From Pirellulales bacterium (GTDB taxonomy: Bacteria > Planctomycetota > Planctomycetia > Pirellulales > S012-138), in the NCBI GenBank assembly GCA_028066245.1, contig JALCBR010000024.1, positions 1-51,517 of the forward strand: a stretch of DNA of 51,517 nucleotides, in the 5' to 3' direction. A program made the translations under genes and the position numbers. How positions within the stretch are numbered: the stretch's first letter is position 1; each line of letters opens with the position of its first letter. Below, piece by piece: positions 1-8,741 of the stretch. The notes under the pieces are model-generated. The model ran no database searches and had not been told where the DNA came from. It saw only the letters and a list, made by a program, of their open reading frames with translations.

Positions 1-129
1 CTTCAGGTGTGCTGAAAGGCTCGCTGATTGGTTCTCCGCGGGACACGGAATTCTACGCAACTGCTAGTTCCGGTCCAGTTTCTGTGCCACTTCTTGTGCC
101 ACAGCGACAATCAATCGTCGTAAGTCCAT

Positions 130-203
130 TACGCCCGGCAGGATTCGAACCTGCAACCCTCGGTTCCGAAGACCGATGCGCTATCCAGTTGCGCCACGGG
201 CGC
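130..203 (-). tRNA. tRNA-Arg (anticodon TCG)
   Basis: Read on the minus strand this folds as a full cloverleaf. A seven-pair acceptor stem begins GCGCCCG and closes with CGGGCGT, with one G-U pair at the tip. The anticodon stem TCGGT/ACCGA encloses the loop CTTCGGA, giving anticodon TCG (arginine, CGN codons). The T arm carries the canonical GGTTCGAATCC-type loop. No CCA is encoded after the discriminator A, so CCA would be added after transcription. It stands alone, about 240 bases beyond the stop of the HD-domain gene on the same strand. Confidence 0.95.
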
Positions 204-440
204 GTGCCCCGTAAGGATATGACTTGTGTTGTTGACCTGCAAGCACCCGAGTTCGCACAGTCGGTTGAATCTAGTTACGTGAGATTACGGATTGTGCCGC
301 CGATGGACCTGAGGACGGATTCCAGGCGACCGCATTCCGCAACACTCTTTAGCATCAGAACTGTTTCATTTCTGCGTAGTTGCCGACCAAAACTCGACAC
401 CTTGATGTCGGTGGCGTACATCATCGGACAGCTAACTGTT

Positions 441-1439
441 TCAATCACCTCCCCGATAGATCGGTTGTCGGAGCGGGTTGCGTGATGAAGCCATCTCTTC
501 TGCTGTTGGTTCTCGCAGGACTTCCGCCATGATCTGGAACTTTGCATCAACATCGTCGGCATAGTGCACCAGCAGCGCTTCAGGCGTCATGGGAGGTTTG
601 GGAGAGCCCCATTCCGGCAGCCGCTGATGACTGACAATGATATGTTCCAGTCGCAGCAACCAATCGCTTGGCAACGGGTGCTGAATAGCTATTTCACGAA
701 TGATGTCTCGGCCTTGCAAGATGTGGCCAATGAGTCGCCCGGCAGACGTGTATTCTGCGCCCGTTGGCCCAGGGGCAATCTCGTGGAGTTTTCCAATGTC
801 ATGGAGGATCCCGCCAGCAATGACGAGGTCTTTGTTCAGCGGAGGCTGCATGTCCGCGTGAGACTCTGAGTACTTGTCGGCCAAGAATTGGCAGTTACGC
901 GTTACCGAGAGCACGTGCTCCAGCCAACCTGAAACGAAGGCGTGGTGGTTTCGAGTGGCCGCCGGTAGAGTGAGAAGAGCAGCTTTGTGTTGCTCCAGGG
1001 TGGCCAGGACGAAGTCACGCAAAGCCTGTTCCTGAATGCTTGATTCAGCGAGTTCCACGAGTTGGGCGAACATTTCTTCCGGATCAAACCTCGACCGTGG
1101 CTGGAATGTGAGCGGATCAAAGCCAGCTTCAGCATCTTCAGGTAATACCGCTCGGATTTTCTCAATTTCTAGCTGCGGCCCATAGCTCGTTTCCTGATAC
1201 CGAGCGCGGAGCTTATAGAACGAACCAGCTGACCAGTTATCGCGGGCGTCAATGAAATGAACGGAATCTGCCCAGACCGGAAAGGTAACTTCACGTTGCT
1301 GATCACGAAACGCAACGCGTAAGTAAGGTTTGCCATCGCGAGTGGTGAGTTGCTCCTTAGTTGTCAGCAGCGCGAAGAAGTCCGCTTCTTCGCCATCAAT
1401 CAGATCTGAGAGAGCCACGACGGTCGGGAATAAGGACAT
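441..1439 (-). CDS. HD-domain 3'-5' exoribonuclease-like protein (YhaM family)
   Basis: The predicted protein has 332 residues. Residues about 10-100 look like an OB-fold nucleic-acid-binding domain (DLIDGEEADFFALL followed by a beta-rich stretch). Residues about 160-310 form an HD phosphohydrolase domain with H175 in GWLEHVLSV, the H213-D214 pair in GGILHDIGK, and later His/Asp residues in HIIVSHQ and HYADDVDAK. This order matches YhaM/CBF1-type 3'-5' exoribonucleases, which need divalent metal and trim RNA or single-stranded DNA in the cytoplasm. I chose the ATG at 1439 because the frame upstream encodes a non-domain extension that runs into the end of the MFS gene. No clear Shine-Dalgarno is visible. 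The assignment to the YhaM family is good; the exact substrate is inferred. Confidence 0.85.
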   Translation of the reverse strand: MSLFPTVVALSDLIDGEEADFFALLTTKEQLTTRDGKPYLRVAFRDQQREVTFPVWADSVHFIDARDNWSAGSFYKLRARYQETSYGPQLEIEKIRAVLPEDAEAGFDPLTFQPRSRFDPEEMFAQLVELAESSIQEQALRDFVLATLEQHKAALLTLPAATRNHHAFVSGWLEHVLSVTRNCQFLADKYSESHADMQPPLNKDLVIAGGILHDIGKLHEIAPGPTGAEYTSAGRLIGHILQGRDIIREIAIQHPLPSDWLLRLEHIIVSHQRLPEWGSPKPPMTPEALLVHYADDVDAKFQIMAEVLREPTAEEMASSRNPLRQPIYRGGD

Positions 1440-1623
1440 GGACGGCCCCGTGCCAGTTCGAGAATACGGGAGGCTTGAGTCGGTCTTTGCATTGTACGCG
1501 TGCGAAGAACGCGTGTCTTGCGACGCGTGACCGAACGAGATCCGAGATGGCAGGCTCGTGCGCAGCAGAGGGTCGTTCCCACCGACATGGTTCACGTTTG
1601 GTGCGGTTTCGCACTCACTGATG

Positions 1624-2907
1624 CTACCGGGCACCAGATGCCATCTGGACTGCCTCAGGCATTCCTCTCAGTCGCGCCATGTGCCAGATTCCAAACATCG
1701 GTCCCACGGCCAATATGCCAAAGGCGACGCCGTTTCCGGTTGTTTCCTGGAGCCAAGGCACGGCGCGAATGGTCACCGCCGAGAGTAGAAAGCCCGCGCA
1801 TGTTTGCAACGTTAATGCAGTCCCTACGTATGCTTGATCGCAAAGCTCGCTGACCGCCGTGCTGAATTGAGCGCTGTCCGCCACAATAGTCAGCCCCCAG
1901 ATCAAACAGACACCGGAGATCAGCCAGGGTGTTTGTGGAACAACGCTCACCAAGAGAGCACACGACCCCGACACTGCCATGCTGGCAATTGTCGTTCGGC
2001 ACCGGCCAAACTGGTCCGCAAAGGCACCGGCCAAAACGCTTCCCACACCACCAATCGCCACGGTTGCGAACGCGACGCCAAGCGCGGCCTGCCGGCTCCA
2101 GCCAGCTTCCGAGCACACGCCGGCAACGAAGAGTGGAGCGGAAGCCCACATCGCGTACAACTCCCACATGTGCCCCAGATAGCCAAAATTGGCTCTGCGG
2201 ACAGCAACGTTTTTCCATGCGCGGAGCGCGTAGCCCACGTCGAAAGGGGATCGGGCCGGCAACAGCGGTCCGGTCCGTACAAACAGTAAGGTGACCACGG
2301 CAGCGACGGTCGCGGTTGTGGATGCCGTTATCAGCACGGTTCGCCAATTCATGGCGCCTGCCACAGTCACATCTCGCGAGATGGCATCCGATTGGTCAAC
2401 CTGCTGCTGCCTACTTTCCATAGCGAACGCTTTAAACAAGTGTGGCGAAGCGGACCCGACAGTTAACGCACCAACCACGATACCGATGGCCAGACCACGC
2501 CCGCTTTTGAACCAGGTCGCCACAACCTTCATTGCTGGAGGATAAACGCCGGCCAACATCAATCCGGTGGTGAAACGTAATCCAATCACGGCCACAAAGC
2601 CCGTTGTGGTTTGGGCAACGGCGTCCGAGATCAACAGCGGAATGACCAGATTGCACATGGCTCCGCAGAACGCCGCGATGGCAATCAGTCGCTGCGGCGA
2701 CCACCGGTCGGAGAGATTTAGTATCGCGCTTCCCAGTGCCCCAACAACAAACCCAAATTGAACGCTCATCGTTAGCCAGGCTTGCTGACCGCGATCCAGC
2801 TGCCAGGCGCCTTTGAGCTGATCACCAACGGCAGACGCGGAAAACCAAAGCGCCATCGCCAGCAATTGCGAGACCGCCAACAAGGCGAGTTGTATCCACC
2901 GCTGCAT
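1624..2907 (-). CDS. MFS transporter
   Basis: The protein has 427 residues and about 12 hydrophobic segments, the standard topology of the major facilitator superfamily. It starts with a membrane helix (WIQLALLAVSQLLAMALWFSAS). A loop resembling the MFS motif between helices 2 and 3 is present (NLSDRWSPQRL), as is its repeat in the second half (FADQFGRCRTT). Helix 5 carries the G-rich GIVVGALTVGSASPH motif. A longer frame reaches 2982, but the ATG at 2907 directly precedes the first helix. It lies 191 bases after the OstA-like gene on the same strand and about 184 bases before the HD-domain gene. The substrate cannot be deduced. Confidence 0.85.
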   Translation of the reverse strand: MQRWIQLALLAVSQLLAMALWFSASAVGDQLKGAWQLDRGQQAWLTMSVQFGFVVGALGSAILNLSDRWSPQRLIAIAAFCGAMCNLVIPLLISDAVAQTTTGFVAVIGLRFTTGLMLAGVYPPAMKVVATWFKSGRGLAIGIVVGALTVGSASPHLFKAFAMESRQQQVDQSDAISRDVTVAGAMNWRTVLITASTTATVAAVVTLLFVRTGPLLPARSPFDVGYALRAWKNVAVRRANFGYLGHMWELYAMWASAPLFVAGVCSEAGWSRQAALGVAFATVAIGGVGSVLAGAFADQFGRCRTTIASMAVSGSCALLVSVVPQTPWLISGVCLIWGLTIVADSAQFSTAVSELCDQAYVGTALTLQTCAGFLLSAVTIRAVPWLQETTGNGVAFGILAVGPMFGIWHMARLRGMPEAVQMASGAR

Positions 2908-3098
2908 TGGACCAAGTGACTCAGCGTGAAAGCGAAGAAATCGACAGACTACGTTTTTCGCTGCCACACCGCGAACTTTCAAGTCACAGCAAAGAAAAGC
3001 GCTCCAAGCTGCTCAGTGAGCTTAGAAACGTATTGGCGCCGATGGGCAATCCGAAACTGCCAATGCGTGTCCGCGCAATCCCGCAGCCGTCGCCAGAA

Positions 3099-6000
3099 TC
3101 ACTGCCTTCCGCCAGAACCGCGAGGCGGGACGATCAAGTCCAGGCTGTCAGCTCCATCAAGAGAATACTCGCCGGTCTTGCTATTGTACTTGACCTTGCG
3201 AGCTGCGATTCGTGTCGGGCGGTCGCCAACACGTTTCTGCAAATAGAACTCGGCCGGACGAACGGAGTTCCCCTCCATCACCAGCAATTGCTGACTCTCC
3301 GTATAAGTGATGCGTTCCGCATTGGCCGTGAACATCTTTCCTTCCGAGGTTGTATTTCCGCTGGCAACAAGCTCCCGCCAGGCTGGAGCGCCGGCGGCCG
3401 CAGGCATCTCCGTAACTTGTAGTTGGTCACTGCGGAGCCGCACGGTTTTTTGACTGAATTCGCTGGGGCGCTCGCCGTCAATCGTTTGATTCCAATCCGA
3501 GATCTCGCCGTACACGCAAACAACTTGATGTTGAAAGATCACCTGCCGGCGATGGATGTTACCTGTCATTCCTTGCTGGAAGTCGACTCGCAGATACAAC
3601 GTGCGAGGCTCCTCATCGCGCCGGTTTGATCTGGCGACGGGTGGACGCACAGCTCCCGGTAGCCCCACTTCGCCACGAGAATCACTCCTGGCCACACGCG
3701 TGATCCAGCCTGGACCACCTCCAGAGAGAGCGCCTGACTGCTGGTCGATGCTCAGATCGACAAGCTGCATCTTCTCGATCGATTCCAAATCGCCGTGATT
3801 GTCATACCGGTGGGCTTCCAGATAGACGCCCTCTCGACAAATGAATTGGGCAATCTCGGGCCGGTCACGTTCAGGGCTTCGCCGCAGCTTCGATTCACCA
3901 AAATCGACGCGTTTTGTCATGACGACTTCCAACAATTCCGTCTGCAACTGTTCGTGTTCGCGACGGGCGACTACTCCGGAGTCAAAGATTGCGCGCACAC
4001 CGTCGAACTCAAAACGGTTCCGCCATGTGATCTCCAGCGGCATCGGTTCACGGATCTCGTTGCCTTGCAGATCCCGGTCAACCAACAGCGTCATCAAGCC
4101 GGGTTCATCGATCCAAAGACGGTTTCGTCCACGGTCAAGATTGATCCGATTGGCAGTCAAACTCAACCCTCGCCCTTCAATGTGGGCTGAGCCGCCAGCC
4201 ACGGTCACCAGCGATGTCGGCAAATGAGCGTCTTGCATGTGCAGGACATCACCCCGGACCAGGAGGGGTAAATCGTCAGGCTTTTCAGTCTTTGTTTCGC
4301 GGAGGATTGCGTTCTTGTGGACGGTGACTTGAGAAACCTCAGCCGTCTTATCGAGCTGGATGAGCTGGACTTGAATCGTCTTGCCTTCGACATCGAAACG
4401 TCGCTGCGCGCTAAGCGATGGCAACAGTCCGCTGGGCGGGTGGTTTCGATGACCTGCCGAGGAAGGTCCGTCCACGGGCGGTTGGATCGGCAACAGCGGC
4501 GCTGTGCCAATCTGCGAGACCAACGACGGCGAGCGAAGCGCAAGTTCGCCAGGGTTCGCTTGCTCAACAGCGCGAAGTGGTTGCCCAGGGAGCGAACCGC
4601 CGTGGGAAGGTCCGGTTTGCCAGGGCAGCGGGTTAGCCCGTCGGCCGTCTTGATAACGATTGTCAGAGTTGGCGGGACGTTGCTGCCCACGAAAAGCGGT
4701 TGTGTGCCAGACACCACCGGTTGGCGCGGTAGCCAATAACACAGATGGTCGGCCCGGTTGCGGGTGCAATCTGCGAAGCCTTGGCGCCGCAATCGGATCG
4801 CCCCGATTGAGTCCTCCTGGCCCCACGAACCATGCTTCGAGCCGCTCCGTGCGGCCTGTTAATTCGGCAGATTGGAAGCTGACACCCAGAGATTGCGTAA
4901 CGGCTCCGTCCGGGCTGACATCCGCCGATCCCTGACCAGGCTCCATCACGGCCAACATTCGTTTAGGAATTAGTTCTGGCTTGAGTTCGGTCCCCTCTGG
5001 AGTCAAAGCACCAGGCTCTGGCATATCTTCATAGATCCACGCGTGAATCTGATCGGCAGCGATGCGGCCCATCGCCGTCACGTTGACCACGGCGTTGCCT
5101 TCGATCGAAATGATTTGCAGTCCGTCAATCGGACGAGAGTGCAGGCGGCTTGACCACGATGCCCGGAAGCGGCGCTTCTCTGTTTGATTGTCGTCTCGCA
5201 TTTCCCAGTCCAGCCAACCTGGCCCCTGCGCAAGAAACTGACCGATTCGACCATTCTGACCGGGCTCATATTCGAGGTTGCGCGCGCGCAGCTCATTTCC
5301 CTCATGCCGAAAATGGACTTCGGCCTCGGCGTCTCGCTCGGCGCTGCCCAGTTCGACACCGCCGGTCAAGAAGTTGTACGCCAACCGGGCTCCTTCGGCG
5401 TATGCCTGGCGACTGGGAGCTTTCAGCACCGCCGGCGACCCCGTGGCGTCTAGTCGTTTGACCTCCATCCTGGCAAACGCACGTGTGGGTTGCTCGCCAT
5501 TCGTTTCTTCATTTTCGTCCATCGCTCGAAATCCAATGGTCAACCGCTCGCAATGCAGCGTGTCCAATCCGCCTTCGGGGATCGGGCGTTCGACGATCAC
5601 ACCATCATTGAAACTGGCTTCCAGGTCGATGAAGTCAAAACGAAATGCTCCGCCGCAGTTGATGTCCAGGGGAGTATCTTTGCTGAAGGGAAAGGGATTG
5701 TCCGGTGATTGCGAAGGGCGCAGCTGCAAGGAATTGACCGGTGTTTGCTCATCATCATTGGAGAGAACCAGATGGAGAGAAACATTGTGTCGCATCTCCA
5801 GTGTGGCAAGCCCAGCAAATCGCGATGCTTCGCGCTGGCCATCTTCCTCGGGCAGTAGAGCGATGCTTAGGTCTTTGCCCTGGCCATGATTTTTCCCCCA
5901 GCGGAACGCTACATCCTCGGCCGTACTAATCACATCTCCATGCATGCTGATGTTCCGCGTGGAGAGGAACAGGTCGTCATCGGGAGTTGGCTTTTTTCCC

Positions 6001-6533
6001 GCGCCGCGAATGGTGACGTCTCCCAGGAGTTCGCCGCCGATGAGTTCGCCCACGCTGCCCTTGCGAACGTCGAACTCGCGATCAAACCTCAGATTGGCGC
6101 CTTCGGGCGCGCGGAGGACAACGGCCTCTTGAATACGGCGCTGGGGATCTGTCTGGGAGTCACCAGGCAGCATGATCACACTGCACGGCGTTAAGCGGAC
6201 CGTTCCGCCACGGATGTTTTTGTATTCGTCGAAGACCAAAATCGCCGACGGTGTCTCGATGACCAGCGGGTTCTCCCGTTCCCAGGCGTCCCGTTCCGGG
6301 AACCATTGGGCAAACCGATCATCAGCTGGTGCCGGTCCCGCTTCAGACTTGCGGCCTGTTTTCGTTCCTACCCGCGATTCCGGGCTCTGCTTCTCCACAA
6401 ACGGGACCACAGTCACTGCATACACGGCATACGCGGCCAAAGTAATCATTCCCGCCACGGCTGAAGTCACCAGGCGTCGTCTCGTCGCAGAGGAAATCGT
6501 TGCGGAATTTCTTGAAGCAGCCAACGCTTTCAA
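3099..6533 (-). CDS. Large OstA/LptC-like periplasmic LPS-transport protein
   Basis: The protein has 1144 residues. One N-terminal membrane segment (about residues 22-46, with Arg on its cytoplasmic side) anchors a large extracytoplasmic part. Several stretches read like the beta-taco repeats of OstA/LptA/LptC proteins: GNAVVNVTAMGRIAADQIHAW, VRGDVLHMQDAHL followed by LSLTANRINLD, and near the C-terminus LVASGNTTSEGKMFTANAERITY with a final RIAARKVKYNSKTGEYSLDGA. A proline/glutamine-rich linker lies near residues 600-720. LptA and LptC are normally under 200 residues, so this is a greatly enlarged member. It is 28 bases downstream of kdsC, which supports a role in moving Kdo-bearing LPS across the periplasm. 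The start at 6533 is a TTG with AGGAG too close to it, so the true start is uncertain. No lptB follows it here. Confidence 0.65.
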   Translation of the reverse strand: MKALAASRNSATISSATRRRLVTSAVAGMITLAAYAVYAVTVVPFVEKQSPESRVGTKTGRKSEAGPAPADDRFAQWFPERDAWERENPLVIETPSAILVFDEYKNIRGGTVRLTPCSVIMLPGDSQTDPQRRIQEAVVLRAPEGANLRFDREFDVRKGSVGELIGGELLGDVTIRGAGKKPTPDDDLFLSTRNISMHGDVISTAEDVAFRWGKNHGQGKDLSIALLPEEDGQREASRFAGLATLEMRHNVSLHLVLSNDDEQTPVNSLQLRPSQSPDNPFPFSKDTPLDINCGGAFRFDFIDLEASFNDGVIVERPIPEGGLDTLHCERLTIGFRAMDENEETNGEQPTRAFARMEVKRLDATGSPAVLKAPSRQAYAEGARLAYNFLTGGVELGSAERDAEAEVHFRHEGNELRARNLEYEPGQNGRIGQFLAQGPGWLDWEMRDDNQTEKRRFRASWSSRLHSRPIDGLQIISIEGNAVVNVTAMGRIAADQIHAWIYEDMPEPGALTPEGTELKPELIPKRMLAVMEPGQGSADVSPDGAVTQSLGVSFQSAELTGRTERLEAWFVGPGGLNRGDPIAAPRLRRLHPQPGRPSVLLATAPTGGVWHTTAFRGQQRPANSDNRYQDGRRANPLPWQTGPSHGGSLPGQPLRAVEQANPGELALRSPSLVSQIGTAPLLPIQPPVDGPSSAGHRNHPPSGLLPSLSAQRRFDVEGKTIQVQLIQLDKTAEVSQVTVHKNAILRETKTEKPDDLPLLVRGDVLHMQDAHLPTSLVTVAGGSAHIEGRGLSLTANRINLDRGRNRLWIDEPGLMTLLVDRDLQGNEIREPMPLEITWRNRFEFDGVRAIFDSGVVARREHEQLQTELLEVVMTKRVDFGESKLRRSPERDRPEIAQFICREGVYLEAHRYDNHGDLESIEKMQLVDLSIDQQSGALSGGGPGWITRVARSDSRGEVGLPGAVRPPVARSNRRDEEPRTLYLRVDFQQGMTGNIHRRQVIFQHQVVCVYGEISDWNQTIDGERPSEFSQKTVRLRSDQLQVTEMPAAAGAPAWRELVASGNTTSEGKMFTANAERITYTESQQLLVMEGNSVRPAEFYLQKRVGDRPTRIAARKVKYNSKTGEYSLDGADSLDLIVPPRGSGGRQ

Positions 6534-6561
6534 TCTCCTGCATTGCGTCCGCGGGTTTCAG

Positions 6562-7095
6562 CTATTGTGATCCCGGCGAGGAATACATCTGAATCACGTC
6601 TTCCCAGCGTTTCTGGTTCTGCAAAATGAATTCGACGAGCTCTCGCACTGCACCGTGGCCTCCCGGCGACTGCGTGACGTGATGCGCCGCGTTGCGAACC
6701 TCTTCAGCTGCATCCGCAGGCGCCGCGGCCAACCCTACCAATTGCATGGCGGGGATGTCCGGAAGATCGTCGCCAATATACGCGGCCTGGTCCGACTCGA
6801 CGCCTAACTCGCCCATGACCTCGATGGCCGTCTTCCGCTTGTCTTCAACCCCTTGTCGCACGGCATCAATTCCAAGCTCGTCGGCTCGCAATTGCACCAC
6901 GTGTGAAGTTCGTCCCGTGATGATGGCAAACTTGCCGCCAGATTTGCGCCATAACTTGATGCCTAACCCATCACGAATGGAGAAAGACTTACTTTCCATG
7001 CCCTGGTTGTCATAAGTTACACAACCATCCGTCAGCACGCCGTCAACGTCGGCCATGATCAGTTGCAAGCTCTGGCAACGCTGCGAAGGTTTCAT
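6562..7095 (-). CDS. kdsC: 3-deoxy-D-manno-octulosonate 8-phosphate phosphatase
   Basis: The 177-residue protein is a cap-less HAD phosphatase of typical KdsC length. HAD motif I is MADVDGVLTDG (nucleophile and acid Asp residues), motif II is the Thr in IITGRTS, motif III includes the Lys in EDKRKT, and motif IV is GDDLPDIPAM. The segment FSIRDGLGIKL after motif I is characteristic of KdsC. The enzyme hydrolyses Kdo-8-phosphate to Kdo in the cytoplasm, the step before CMP-Kdo formation for lipid A core assembly. It is flanked by kdsD (78 bases upstream) and the OstA-like gene (28 bases downstream), so the three are probably co-transcribed. Confidence 0.93.
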   Translation of the reverse strand: MKPSQRCQSLQLIMADVDGVLTDGCVTYDNQGMESKSFSIRDGLGIKLWRKSGGKFAIITGRTSHVVQLRADELGIDAVRQGVEDKRKTAIEVMGELGVESDQAAYIGDDLPDIPAMQLVGLAAAPADAAEEVRNAAHHVTQSPGGHGAVRELVEFILQNQKRWEDVIQMYSSPGSQ

Positions 7096-7173
7096 GCGCT
7101 TGGAGGTTAGGTGTGGTGCTATGGCGGAAGAATGTTTGAGCGGCTGGGGACTCAGTCCTGATCACCTCTAATG

Positions 7174-8235
7174 TCAGGCCGGTCTTGCCATTTGTGAATC
7201 TTGCCCGTCTGATTGTGAGTGAGGCCCGTTTGCTTCCGCTAGTTGCGGAAAGGCTGACACAACGTCGGTGATATCAATTAATCCACGCGGACAGCCCTGT
7301 GGATCAACAACCGGTAGTTCACTGATCTTGCGCTGCGCCATGATGGCAACGGCTTCCGTCATTCGTGAGTCGACTTCAACAGTCAGTGGTGACACCGTCA
7401 TGACGTCACGGACCGGCCCATCAAGCCTGGCTTCACTATGACGCTCGAATAGCCTGGCGAGGTCGCTATCGGTAAACAGTCCTGTCAACCGGTCGGACGA
7501 ATCATGCAGCATGATGGCCCCCGTTCTTCTGCCGGGGTTGCCTTGAGCGATCAGGATTTGCCGGACAGTGAACGATTCATCCGCAATACGACATTGAGCC
7601 AGCGGACGCATGTGATCTTGCACGCTGCTGAGCTTCAAACCAAGACTGCCACCGGGATGGAAACGCGCGAAGTCAATCTCGCGGAAGCCGCGCATCTTGC
7701 TAACAACCAGTGCCAGCGCATCACCCAATGCCAACATGGCCATTGTGCTCGTTGACGGAGCCAGGTTCAGGTCGCACGCCTCGGTCACTTTGCCCAAAGC
7801 AAGCGTAACCGCGGCCGACACTCCCAGCGTGCTGTGCGGATTACCGGTGACGGCCAATACCGGGACGCCCATTTCGCGCAGGGCCGGCAGCAACCGAATG
7901 ACTTCTTCCGTTTCGCCGCTCTGCGAGAACATGATGACCACGTCTTCAGCCGTCAGGCGACCCAAGTCTCCATGCACGGCTTCCGCAGGATGCAGGAAGT
8001 GACTGGGTGTGCCGGTTGACGCCAGCGTTGCGGAGACTTTTCGCCCGATGTAGCCAGCTTTACCCATGCCGGAAACGACCACATGCCCTCGGCAGTCAAA
8101 AACACGCTGCGCGGCTTCCAGAAACTCCGCGTTGATTGCTGCCGCCATCTGCTCTAGCTGGCCGGCATAGTCCCGCAGGATACCGCGTGCAAATTGCAGT
8201 CTCTCCAGAGGTGGAAATGATGGCGAATGAGACAT
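7174..8235 (-). CDS. kdsD: Arabinose-5-phosphate isomerase (KpsF/GutQ/KdsD family)
   Basis: The 353-residue protein has an N-terminal SIS sugar-isomerase domain (about residues 40-175) with VVSGMGKAGYIGRK, HPAEAVHGDLG and FSQSGETEE. Two CBS domains follow (about residues 210-335), in which MTVSPLTVE and SELPVVDPQG are clear. The enzyme converts ribulose-5-phosphate to arabinose-5-phosphate, the first committed precursor of Kdo. It is the first gene of the kdsD-kdsC-OstA-like group and has a short C-terminal tail beyond the usual 320-330 residues. The KpsF-type paralogue is the only serious alternative name. Confidence 0.92.
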   Translation of the reverse strand: MSHSPSFPPLERLQFARGILRDYAGQLEQMAAAINAEFLEAAQRVFDCRGHVVVSGMGKAGYIGRKVSATLASTGTPSHFLHPAEAVHGDLGRLTAEDVVIMFSQSGETEEVIRLLPALREMGVPVLAVTGNPHSTLGVSAAVTLALGKVTEACDLNLAPSTSTMAMLALGDALALVVSKMRGFREIDFARFHPGGSLGLKLSSVQDHMRPLAQCRIADESFTVRQILIAQGNPGRRTGAIMLHDSSDRLTGLFTDSDLARLFERHSEARLDGPVRDVMTVSPLTVEVDSRMTEAVAIMAQRKISELPVVDPQGCPRGLIDITDVVSAFPQLAEANGPHSQSDGQDSQMARPA

Positions 8236-8630
8236 CCTGTCCTCGCAACTCAGTTTCGAATGCTAGCTGGCGGAGTTCTGTGGCCTGGCAGGCTCCGTAT
8301 CCCCTTTGGCTCACAGCGGTAACGGACCACTTGAGACGGAGCAAAGATCGTACCGGTCCAGCCTTCGCCAAGTGTTTTCGTGCTAAGAATCGGTGTGCAA
8401 AGCGGCGCGGGATTCTAGTCAACATAGCCATTCGGGACAACGTGAGCGCCGGGACGACGATGCGCGCACTGTGCCAAGCTCAATCCCTCATTTGGCTAGG
8501 AGTTTGGGGCATCCAAGGAGGCTTTCTCGGCAATCTGGCTTGGGGCGAGGATCACGGTCCGTAAACGCCGAACACTAATTGTGTTGAAACATGACTTTTT
8601 CGATAAACATAATTCGTTTAACGTCGGTTT

Positions 8631-8650
8631 TTTCCAAAACCAATTGGAAA
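8631..8650. promoter_or_regulatory. Inverted repeat, candidate operator of the sulfur operon
   Basis: A perfect 7-bp inverted repeat, TTTCCAA, 6 bases, TTGGAAA, lies 17 bases upstream of the putative -35 box and about 90 bases upstream of the sulfite reductase start. Its size and position suit a dimeric regulator such as the Rrf2 protein encoded downstream in the same cluster. That pairing is inference. Confidence 0.45.
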
Positions 8651-8667
8651 TCAACCATTTGCAACCC

Positions 8668-8696
8668 TTGCCAAGTCCTTCTGTAGCGTTTATACA
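8668..8696 (+). promoter_or_regulatory. Sigma-70-like promoter of the sulfite reductase operon
   Basis: TTGCCA at 8668-8673 and TATACA at 8691-8696 are separated by 17 bases, in an AT-rich stretch that contrasts with the surrounding GC-rich DNA. The spacing and position give a short leader of roughly 40 bases before the ATG at 8742. Confidence 0.5.
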
Positions 8697-8741
8697 TAAT
8701 AAAGTTGACCTTTTTAATGATGATTTGAGTGAGGCATAACA

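Larger units (their letters stand above)
8236..8741. promoter_or_regulatory. Divergent intergenic region between kdsD and sulfite reductase
   Basis: About 500 bases separate the divergent kdsD and sulfite reductase genes. No convincing gene is present. The half next to kdsD has ordinary GC content. The last 170 bases are clearly AT-rich and carry the promoter and palindrome listed separately, as expected for a regulated promoter of the sulfur operon. Confidence 0.5.

Noticed and set aside
9-485. 158-codon open frame on the plus strand at the left edge
   Set aside because: It runs through the tRNA-Arg gene on the opposite strand and has no domain or signal feature.
1655-2347. 230-codon frame inside the MFS gene
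   Set aside because: Same strand, other frame; Arg/Gly/Cys-rich composition typical of a shadow frame, while the MFS frame has proper membrane helices.
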